This document shows, piece by piece, positions 56,721 through 64,000 of a stretch of DNA of 64,000 bases (the first letter of the stretch is position 1; each line of letters opens with the position of its first letter). Under the pieces are notes generated by a model. That model was not told the origin of the DNA, did not search any database, and saw only the letters and a list, made by a program, of their open reading frames with translations. The stretch is from Zingiber officinale (Eukaryota; Streptophyta; Magnoliopsida; Zingiberales; Zingiberaceae). Both the position numbers and the translations under genes were made by a program. The DNA lies in assembly GCF_018446385.1 (NCBI RefSeq), contig NC_055999.1:78755859-78819858 (forward strand), given 5' to 3'.

Positions 56721-57539
56721 AGTATCCGGTCAACCTTGACCTACTTGACTCTCCATCACAATCTCCACACATGAACAATTGCACCTGCAATCTCCATGTG
56801 TTGTCTACATGTATCGTCAACATGTATTGTCAAACCATCAAAACATAAACACTAAAAGACTTGAGCTTGACCCAATTCAAGATCAGTCAAACTAGGTCAA
56901 CCTTGACCTGGGGAATATTGCACCAACACTCTCCCAACACACAAGACTCATCCGGATACTGAATAAATCCATAAGACTGGATTACTTCATTAAATCAGAT
57001 GTTCCAAGATCTTAAAGCTTGCTTTAGTCCATAGATAGACCGTTTGAGCTTACATATAAGAAGCTCTTTGCCCTTCACAATGAATCCCTCTGGTTGCTTC
57101 ATATGGATGTTTTCTTCAAGACTTCCGTTAAGAAAAGCTGTCTTGACATCCATTTGTCAAACCTCATAATCCATATGAGCAACAATAGATAAAAGAATCC
57201 GAATAGACTTAAGCATGGCTATCGGCAAAAAGGTTTCCTCATAATTGATTCCCTATTTTTGAGTATACCCTTTTGCAACAAGCCTTGCTTTGAAGGTTTC
57301 CACCTTCCCATCTATCCCTCTTTTTCTTTTGTAGACCCATTTATATCCAATGGCTTTTATACCATTTGGTGGTTCTACAAGCTCTCAGACCTGATTAAAA
57401 TACATAGATTCTATTTCAGAGTTCATTGCACTTTACCAAGATGCTGCATCTTTATCTTGGAGTGCTTCATCATATTTGCAGGGATCAGGTTCATTTTTAC
57501 CAGGGATCAAGTTCGAAGAAATTAAAGAAAATAAATACT

Positions 57540-58019
57540 AAGTAACTTATCGGGCCTTTTGATTTATCAAACTAAATCTCACCCATTAATAAATTAAAGA
57601 AATAAATACTAAGTATATGTGCTTGTTATTATATTGGGATTAAGAGTATACACTTCCATAATAACAGAGGTCATGTTTTTTATGTAGTCAGTATAAAAAG
57701 AAACTACCTCAAATAGTCCTGCTCAATACACTCAGAGTATACTAGTGTAAATTTATAGTCAAGATAAACTAATACTAAATTACACTACGACTATTCCAAT
57801 GGTTTGTTCCTTTCCATCTTAATCATGAGCTACTATTTATAATTTATAAGGAACTGATAACATGATATTCTGTGTGTGACACCACATACCATGTTATCTA
57901 CAATATAAATTAAATGAACAACTATATTTAACATATAAATGTAGACATTTGACCAATGCGATTCTTTATTTCAAAATAAATATTTACAAAAAGCTAGGCT
58001 TTTAATATACACTCTAACA
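57540..58019 (-). repeat. Angela-like element 2, right LTR remnant
   Basis: Corresponds to the last 480 bp of the LTR at 51361-53937. The junction to the pol remnant at 57519-57542 contains a repeated ATTAAAGAAA-TAAATACTAAGT, which may be the microhomology used in the deletion. Confidence 0.75.
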
Positions 58020-58729
58020 CCTTTAAATTCGGTCGGGCTTTGTCCGACCTAGTGCACTTAAGCACATTGGTGCTCGCTCGGCCTTCCCTCTGCCAGTAAT
58101 ATACTAAAAGCTATATAAGTCTAAATGCCCTTAAGCTCAGTTGGGCGTTGTCCGGTCAAGCGCACATAAGCACACTGGTGCTCACTCGGCCTTTACTCGA
58201 CCGGTAATATTCTAAAAGCTACATAAGGCTAAGTGCCTTTAAGCTTGATCGGGCTTTGTCCGGGCAAGCGCACATAAGCACATTGGTGCTCGCTCGGCCT
58301 TCCCTTGGTCGATGATATACTAAAAGTTGTATAAGTCTAAGTGTGTTTAAACTCAGTCGAGCTTTGTACGGCCGAGCGCACATAAGCACACTAGTGCTCG
58401 CTCAGCCTTCCCTCGACCGATAATATACTAAAAGTTGTGTAAGGCTAAGTTCCTTTATAAGCTCGATCGGGCTTTGTCAAGCCGAGCGCATATAAGTACA
58501 CTGGTGCTCGCTCGGCCTTCACTCGACTAGTAATACACTAAAAGTTGTATAAAGCTAAGTGCTTTTAAGCTCAATCGGGCTTTGTCCGGCTGAGCACCTA
58601 TCGACAACGTTCAATTTGGTCAGCCATTATCCTATTAATTATACATTTATCCAGCTATGGCCTTCTCCTTTCTCTCTTGACCGTGACCTCCACATCATCC
58701 GATAGGCCCGCTTATCATAACCCATATCA
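58020..58729 (-). repeat. Tat-like 5' LTR remnant with 108-bp units
   Basis: Five to six diverged 108-bp units (TAAGTG-CTTTAAGCTC near 58125, 58228, 58340, 58445 and 58555), followed by the same terminal text as 37290-37404 and the end CATATCA at 58729. AATGT follows. The left part of this LTR was lost with the Angela-like rearrangement. Confidence 0.8.
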
Positions 58730-58734
58730 AATGT

Positions 58735-59470
58735 CTAGAAAGGTTAATATCATATGTAATTCTCGATTCTCTTGATATGTCAGACTTTGATGTCTGCATA
58801 GAGTGTGTTAAGAGGAATACCACTAATAAAAGAAATAAGGGGGCTAGCCATTGTAGTGACATTTTAGAGCTAATACATACAGACATTTGTGGGCCATTCC
58901 CTAAGGCATCTTATAATGGACACACATATTTTATTAATTTCATGGATGACTATTCCAAATTTGGCTATCTGTACCTTATTCATAAGAAGTCGTAATCTTT
59001 GGACATGTTCGAAATTTTTAAAGACGATGTTGAACTTTAACTAAGTAAGAAAATTAAAGTTGTCTGATCCAATCATGAAGGTGAATATTACGGTCGATAT
59101 GATGAATCAGGTGAACAATGTCTGGGACCTTTTGTGAACTACCTTGCTAAGGGTGGGATTGTGCCTCAGTATACTATGCCTAGTACACCCAGTCAAAATG
59201 ATGTAGCTGAGTATCGCAATTGAACCATCAAAGATATGGTGAGAAGTAGGATGACATTCATTTCTCTACCAAAATCTTTATGAGGTGAGACACTCAAGAC
59301 TGTAATTTACTTACTAAATAGAGTGCTTAGTAAGGAAGTAACTAAAACCTCATTCAAGATGTGGACGAGTAGGAAGCCTTGCATTAGGCATTTACATGTA
59401 TTGAGTTATCCAGCTAAGGCTAGACATTACAAGCTTAACGAAAGGAAATTGGACTAAAAAATAATTAGCT
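58735..59470 (+). pseudogene. Host copia element, integrase
   Basis: The plus frame gives ILDSLDMSDFDVCIECVKRN (GAG-pre-integrase finger end), ELIHTDICGPFPKASYNGHT, FINFMDDYSKFGYLYLIHKKS. After stops come GEYYGRYDESGEQ, VPQYTMPSTPSQND and the SxPxSLxGE region. D at IHTDICG and D at MDDYS are present. Stops and frameshifts make it dead. It is the direct continuation of the protease remnant at 28703. Confidence 0.88.
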
Positions 59471-59960
59471 GTAATTTTTTAGGTTATTCTGAGAAACCTA
59501 GGGGATATAAATTTTATGATCCCTCTAAGAGATCCTTCCTCACAACAGGAGATGTCAAAATCATTCAGGATAGTGGGAGTGATAAAATCAGAAAAGTTTC
59601 TTTTAAGAAAAGTATTGACGATCCTCCTATTGTCACTATTAGTGCGATTAGTAGCGTTATGATTACCATACTACACATTATGAATATTTCACATCCAATG
59701 AGCATAGTGAAACAAAGATATTCTCATAATATCTCTAATATAATTGGAAGAGCCTACCACTGAAATTGAGATATTACCTCATATTGATGAGTAAGTACCT
59801 CAACAACGTCCAATACAATAGCATGATTATCTTGCCTTTAAGGAAATCCACAAGGGAATTGAGAGCCATGAATTCTCATTATTATGTTTATCTCCAAAAG
59901 CATGATTTTAACATAGGATTGGAAAATGATCCTGCATCTTTACAAGAGGTCAAACAATGT
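59471..59960 (+). pseudogene. Host copia element, integrase-RT linker
   Basis: Contains GYSEKPRGYKFYDP (around 59480-59522), the conserved end of the copia integrase region, then a poorly conserved linker. The RT begins with LRKSTRELRAMNSHYYVYL. Confidence 0.7.
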
Positions 59961-60700
59961 TCTAACCCTGAAAGATGGATTAACGTCATGCAATAAGAAT
60001 TTAAATCTATAGCAGACAATGATGTTTGAGAACTTGTCAAATTGTCTGAAGGTAAAAGTGTAAATGGATATTTAAAACCAAGCGGGAATCAAGGGGCAAT
60101 ATCGAAAAGTATAAGGCTTGTCTTATTGTCAAGGGATTCACTCAGAAAGAAGACATTGATTACAAGGAGACTTTCTCACCTGTGCCAACAAAAGACTCCT
60201 TAAGGTAATCATGGAACTTATAGCTCATTATGATTTGGAGCTACATCAAATAGACGTAAAGACTACATTCCTCAATAGAGACATAGAAGAGTTTATATAT
60301 ATGGTGGAACCAAAGAACTCTGAGTCTAATGACTCAAAGCACCTAGTATATAGATTTAAAAAGTCCATTTTTATAGTTTAAAATAGGAGTCCCATTAGTG
60401 GTACCAAAAATTTGATCAAGTGGTTACCTCATTTGGATTTAAAGAGAACTCCATTGATCAGTGCATATATGTCACATTTAGTGGGAGCAAGTTTATTATA
60501 CTTGTTTTGTACGTGGATGATATATTACTCACGAGTAATAATAAGGGTTTGTTGGATAAAATCAAGTCATTTCTATCTGGTAATTTTAAAATAAAAGATC
60601 TTAATGAAGCATCTTTTATTTTAAGTATACAGATCTGTCATGATCATTCAAGAGGAATTCTTAGACTTTCACAATAGGGTTATATTGAAAAGGTGCTTAT
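59960..60700 (+). pseudogene. Host copia element, reverse transcriptase
   Basis: Motifs in order: [37 protein letters not shown], LELHQIDVKTTFLNRDIEEF and the active site LVLYVDDILLTSNN, YVDD at 60510-60521. Indels near 60060, 60200 and 60400 break the frame, but the segment 60420-60677 is open. Confidence 0.85.
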
Positions 60701-60879
60701 AAGATATAGTATGTAGAACTGTACACCTGGTAACACACTTGTGTCGAGAGGTGACAAGTTCAGCTTGCAACAATATCCACGGCTTGAACTTGAAATAAAG
60801 GAGATAGAATCATTCTCATATGCGCCAGCAGTGAGAAGTCTCATGTACATATAAGTTTGTACTCGACCAGATATAACAT

Positions 60880-61495
60880 TTATAATAGGGATGTTAGGAA
60901 AATATGCTAGTAACTCAAAATCATCTCACTGGAAAGCGGTTAAGAGAGTGATGCAGTATTTACAAAGAATTAAAAGACACATGCTCACGTGTTGGAAATC
61001 AGATCACTTGGAGGTGAATGGATATTTAGACTCTGATTTTACTGAATGGTTGGATAGCAGGAGGTTCACTTCGAGCTATATTTTCATACTTGTTGAAGGA
61101 GCTATATCTTAGAAGGACGTCAAGCAGACACTAGTAGTCATTTCTATTATGGAGGCAGAGTGGGTAGCATACTACAAAGCATTTAATCACAGAATTTGAT
61201 TGCGGAACTTCATTACAGCATTACACATCGTTGATGACATTGACAGGCCACTAAAGATCTACTTGATAATAAAGTCACAGAACTTTATACCAAGAACAAA
61301 CACAGTTCATCGAAATCCAAGCATATTAACATTAAGTTTTTAGCGATTAAAGAAAAAGTTCAGAGTTATCAAATTATGATAGAGAAGATTCTATGTTGGG
61401 TGGATCCTCACACCAAAGGTTTGGTGCCTAAGGTGATTCATGCGCATGTTGTGGATATGAGTGTCTTTCTTATGGACGAAGAACTCATCTAGTGG
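60880..61495 (+). pseudogene. Host copia element, RNase H
   Basis: GKYASNSKSSHWKAVKRVMQ, LQRIKRHMLTCWKSDHLEV, YLDSDFTEWLDSRRFTSSYI, ILVEGAIS, then EAEWVAYYKA and a final VHAHVVDMSVFL-like segment. These match the copia RNase H (GYxDxDxA, AEYxA). Several codons are stops. Confidence 0.82.
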
Positions 61496-62046
61496 GAGTT
61501 TGTATTTATTTTATTCCTCTATATTTGATAATAAAAACAAACAATTTGTTTTGATTATTGTACATATTTAAAGTTCAAAATATTCACGAGATTTTATTTA
61601 TTTATTGGACACTCTGAAATATAATATCATAATTTATTGTTGTTGTTTAGTATTTGGTATTTATAAATATGATATAGATTTCATTTAGGACTCATAAGGT
61701 TTAGATCATGATTTATTATTTTAGTTTAGCATACGATATTTGTAAATATGATCAGACCCTTTTGGGTCACTTAGGACTAGCTGAAAATTCATAGGTATTG
61801 ATTACATTTCATGTAATTTTCACTCTACATATCTACATCTTAATCTATGTTATTAATGACATTAGTATTGTGATTACTGTTAGGGCTTGTTATGATCATA
61901 TACAGTAGCTATGATTTCTTTAGTCCTATATCAATAAAGTTGGATCAAACTGTTTATAAGGATATCTTGTATCTATAAAATATAATATCAATTAAAATTA
62001 TATTCATGTGATGTTTATAATTACATATAGAACAAGTGGGAGATTG
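61496..62046. other. 3' untranslated region of the host copia element
   Basis: AT-rich sequence with CTAGTGGGAG at 61491 and AAGTGGGAGAT at 62035. The latter abuts TGTTGGATTT and looks like the real polypurine tract. No gene seen. Confidence 0.5.
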
Positions 62047-62460
62047 TTGGATTTAATATTTCTTAAAATGGACTCACATATAATTTAAGAGACTTGTGAT
62101 ATCAAAATTTGTTAACTAATATAACTTAAGGTTATTAGATTTTAGATTATTAGATGTGATTTCAATGTGTAAACATGACATGATGCCTAATTAATGAGGT
62201 TACGATTAGGTATTAAAAAACAGAGGCCCTCTCACCAACATAGGGATGCTTAATTCGTCTCTAATTTTTTCCTTCCCGGTGATTTGAGAGTCAGATTGAC
62301 TGCACCGAAGTACCCTGGCTTGTTTGCTAACGCGCTCTCTCTCTCTCCTCCTTTGTGTTTCTGCCGGCGTTTCCATTTTGAGGTCAACTAAAAAAAAATC
62401 AGCCAACTAAAAAAAATCACTCGGTTCCGTTCAATTAAACATTCAAGACAAATAACTTCT
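62047..62460 (+). mobile_element. Probable 3' LTR remnant of the host copia element
   Basis: Begins TGTTGGATTTAATATTTC just after the polypurine tract. The stretch with CTCTCTCTCTC (62334-62349) and the CTTCCCGGTGA text could be the U5 part. The end is not defined and no match to the sequence before 26148 was made. Confidence 0.45.
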
Positions 62461-62569
62461 AAATAAAATGCATGATTTTAACACTAAATCCCCCAAATTC
62501 ATTTCTTAAACAGTAGTCATGATCATCCATGAAATTCTTATTGGAAAGCAATTAGCAAGAACAGCTGAT

Positions 62570-62869
62570 CTACTTGATGAACTCCAATACCCAAGTGCCG
62601 GCGAACACAGAAAGGGCGTTGAAACCATGAAATCCTGATTCCTTCGCCAGTGCCTTGAACTCCTCCTCTGTTCTCTCTTTTCCACCCACGGTGTAGGCCG
62701 CCATGCACAGGTCCAACTGGAAAATGGATATGGCTTCTGGAGTTGCTTCTGGCACCGCCGGAACAACGAACTCCACCACCACCACTTTGCCTTTCTCCGC
62801 CGGCAGCGCCTTCCAGCAGTTCTTTAGTATCTTCACGCAGTGCTCGTCGCTCCAATCATGAAGAATCCA
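62570..62869 (-). CDS. COMT-like gene, exon 3
   Basis: Acceptor CTGCAG|TGG. Starts WILHDWSDEHCVKILKNCW with the catalytic His and ends GTWVLEFIK and stop. Confidence 0.85.
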   Translation of the reverse strand, partial: WILHDWSDEHCVKILKNCWKALPAEKGKVVVVEFVVPAVPEATPEAISIFQLDLCMAAYTVGGKERTEEEFKALAKESGFHGFNALSVFAGTWVLEFIK

Positions 62870-63891
62870 CTGCAGTTGCTCAAGTGTTAGCCAATCGAAC
62901 AGATATCGCTATATGTTATCATTGTTGAATTGATTTACCTTTAACATGATGGCGTCGCCGGCCGGAACGGCTACGAACATGTCTCCGCCGCGGTGCTCCA
63001 CTCGGCTAAGGGCAGGCGCATCCGCGACGACGTGAGGTAGGTCGAAGTTGATGCCGTTGACGTGGGGGTGGAAGGAGGTGATGAGGCTGAGGTTGCCGCC
63101 GGTGTTTCCACCGACGTCGACGAGCACCTGCACGTCGGCGAAGCCGTCGTAGCGGCGCAGTATGTTGTTCATGATCAGCGTGGAGGCGCCCTTCATCGCG
63201 GCGTTGAACACCTTGTTGAACCGCCGGTCGCCGCCTTGGTACTCGAACGTCGTCATGCCGTACGCCGCCATCACCGGGTGGCCGCCGTTCAAGATGGACT
63301 CCGTCATATAGCGCCTGAAATCCCCTCGGAAATTTGGAAATTATTTTTTATCCTTAAATTTATTATTTTATTTTATTATTTTTTAGCCTGAAATCCCCGT
63401 CGGAAATTTGAATCCATGGTTTTATTTTATTTTATACTTTGTAAATTATGCAGGGTAAACTACAAGGGGTGAAAGAGAGTCAGGGAAATGAAAATTTTGT
63501 ACCACATGTCGATCAAGACTTGATCCTGATGAAGCAGAACTAGATTGGCCACCGTGCCGCCGTCGTCGTTCTGCACCAAATACTTGCAAATGGGCGCGGC
63601 GGAGTACTTCCGGCGGCCACAGTCTGTGGCGCAGCCGACGACGGCATTCGCTGCGAGCAATCGGAGGATGCGCTCGACCATGTCCGCCGCCGACGGGTTG
63701 GTGGTCGGCAAGCGGGCCGCGAGCTCCTCAGAGCTCAGCGCAGACGTCGGTCCTGCTTCGACCAGCATCTCGAGGAGGCCGAGCTCGATGGCCGTCTTGA
63801 GAACCATGGGAAGGGCGGCGGCGTAGGAGAGATGGAACGCCCGGGAGCACTCCTGCTCCTCCTCCTCCGGCGACAGCTGCCGCGGGGCCAT
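62570..63891 (-). CDS. Class II plant O-methyltransferase (COMT-like), three exons
   Basis: It transfers the methyl group of S-adenosylmethionine to a hydroxyl of a phenolic or other small substrate in the cytosol. Predicted exons on minus: 63891-63503, 63314-62939, 62869-62570, joined by GT-AG introns, giving 354 residues (family usually 350-370). The N-terminal dimerisation domain includes AFHLSYAAALPMVLKTAIEL. The SAM site motif I is LVDVGGNTGG at about 194, where the family has GGGTG. The catalytic His is in WILHDWSDEHC (His259), and TVGGKERTEEEFKAL follows. ATG 63891 is chosen because upstream codons in frame lack ATG. The substrate cannot be told from the sequence. Confidence 0.88.
62939..63314 (-). 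CDS. COMT-like gene, exon 2
   Basis: Acceptor TTTCAG|GCGC. Reads RYMTESILNGGHPVMAAYGM through the SAM-binding core to GDAIMLK, donor AAAG|GTAAAT. Confidence 0.85.
63503..63891 (-). CDS. COMT-like gene, exon 1
   Basis: Starts MAPRQLSPEEEEQECSRAFH and ends ...QVLIDM plus two bases; donor ATGTG|GTACAA. Covers the plant methyltransferase dimerisation domain. Confidence 0.85.
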
Positions 63892-63956
63892 GGGACGAAG
63901 CAGAGCAATCAAGAGAGGAAACAGAGGGAAGCATCGAGGCCATCTAATCCTTACGT

Positions 63957-63964
63957 TTTTATAG
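63957..63964 (-). promoter_or_regulatory. Candidate TATA box of the COMT-like gene
   Basis: CTATAAAA on minus, about 67 bases upstream of the chosen ATG, a normal distance for a short 5' leader. Confidence 0.6.
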
Positions 63965-64000
63965 TAAGAATTCCAATAAATACCGTGAATTAATTTTAAC

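Larger units (their letters stand above)
55069..56939 (-). mobile_element. Solo SIRE-like LTR with target duplication
   Basis: Starts TGTTAGGACCG and ends CTCTCCCAACA; CACAA is duplicated exactly on both sides (55064-55068, 56940-56944). The copia RT homology continues uninterrupted across the insertion once it is removed. It contains a run of 19 G at 55093-55111, CGATCGAT-core palindromes at 55590-55920, and the CCTGG/CCAGG minisatellite at 56215-56720. It resembles the LTRs of the gag-only element in layout but not in detail. Confidence 0.88.
53938..57520 (-). pseudogene. Angela-like element 2, reverse transcriptase-RNase H
   Basis: Reading minus from 57400: GYKWVYKRKRG, FKARLVAKGYTQK, YEETFLPIAM, WQMDVKTAFLNGSLEENIHM and RSIYGLKQA; after the inserted solo LTR, YVDDILLIGNN at about 55008-55019. 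The next frames are 54588-54956 (MKDLRECGHILGIKVIRDR, VGSLMYAMLCTRPDI) and 54252-54497 (RDYMLVYQADDLLPVSYTDS, STSGYVFTLGGGAITWRS, CVSDSTMEAEYVA). All copia RT and RNase H signatures are there; a 60-bp tandem duplication lies at about 54480-54630. The element is interrupted but better preserved than element 1. Confidence 0.85.
51361..58019 (-). mobile_element. Angela-like copia element 2, rearranged
   Basis: The left (3') LTR is complete (51361-53937, TGTTGATTGC...CCTAACA). The RT-RNase H part remains (53938-57520, split by a solo LTR). From about 57540 only the last 480 bp of the right LTR follow, ending CTCTAACA at 58019. Gag, protease and integrase are absent. Flanks do not match (GACCC left, CCTTT right): the left flank is Tat pol while the right flank is Tat LTR. 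The simplest reading is recombination between two separate insertions, with loss of the DNA between. Confidence 0.8.
28827..58729 (-). mobile_element. Ty3-gypsy Tat/Retand-type element, interrupted and deleted
   Basis: The minus-strand pol (51249-48366) has RT, an added RNase H and integrase in gypsy order. Two LTRs share 108-bp repeats and the end CATATCA. Between pol and the 3' LTR sit plus-strand (antisense) genes, an arrangement known from Grande-type Tat elements. A purine tract (AGGGGGAAGCTAG on minus) precedes the 3' LTR at 37405. Protease, gag, PBS and most of the 5' LTR are gone, apparently deleted together with the Angela-like insertion at 51361-58019. Three younger elements lie inside. 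Confidence 0.75.
26148..62200 (+). mobile_element. Host Ty1-copia element, split by a 30-kb nested insertion
   Basis: Gag and protease lie at 27792-28703 and integrase, RT and RNase H at 58735-61495, same strand and same copia wording. Everything from 28827 to 58729 is later insertion. The left part breaks off in the linker after protease; the right part resumes just upstream of integrase. The bases AATGT occur at both edges (28822-28826 and 58730-58734), fitting a 5-bp target duplication of the inserted Tat element. A polypurine tract AAGTGGGAGAT and an LTR start TGTTGGATTTAAT follow at 62035-62048. Confidence 0.75.

Noticed and set aside
62506..62855. Alternative minus-strand frames over COMT exon 3, and the plus-strand frame 63062-63391
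   Set aside because: Shadows of the GC-rich methyltransferase exons; only the frame ending VLEFIK matches the family.

Overview
The window is nuclear DNA from a large, retrotransposon-rich plant genome. Captured gene exons carry spliceosomal introns, and plant-type Ty1-copia, Ty3-gypsy, CACTA, hAT and SINE sequences are all present. Gene style and element families suggest a monocot, possibly Zingiberales, but that is a weak inference. Only one conventional host gene looks intact: a three-exon class II O-methyltransferase (COMT-like) on the minus strand at the right edge (62570-63891). Almost everything else is mobile DNA.

Layout. 1-2394: broken SIRE-like copia LTRs. 2690-4566: minus-strand Ty3 chromovirus remnant (gag-protease plus one short LTR). 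4661-4818: a SINE between perfect 18-bp target duplications. About 5860-24623: a long Ty3-type LTR-like sequence split by two insertions, a 6.2-kb CACTA transposon (7844-14057, TSD CGT) and a Ty1-copia Tork/Angela-like element (14416-24157). The CACTA element encodes no transposase that I can see; it carries pieces of at least four host genes (MADS-box, uracil-DNA glycosylase, CDPK-related kinase, LRR receptor kinase), so it is a Pack-CACTA. 25030-25930: hAT transposase remnant.

26148 to about 62200 is one nested stack. A plus-strand Ty1-copia element (gag and protease at 27792-28703, integrase to RNase H at 58735-61495) is split by a minus-strand Ty3 Tat-type element (28827-58729). The Tat element is in turn interrupted by a gag-only SIRE-like element (30241-36835, TSD CTAAG), a solo LTR (44867-48183, TSD CTTGT) and an Angela-like element (51361-58019). 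The Angela-like element contains another solo LTR (55069-56939, TSD CACAA). The Tat LTR carries a 108-bp tandem array.

The points most worth following are: the Pack-CACTA with its multi-gene cargo; two tandem, diverged, intron-containing antisense genes inside the Tat element (38000-40197 and 41130-43547); the gag-only SIRE derivative with an intact 491-residue GAG and near-identical LTRs; signs that two Angela-like copies recombined and deleted the Tat gag-protease region; and the repeated appearance of short palindrome clusters, each with a different core, in the SIRE-like LTRs and in one copia leader.
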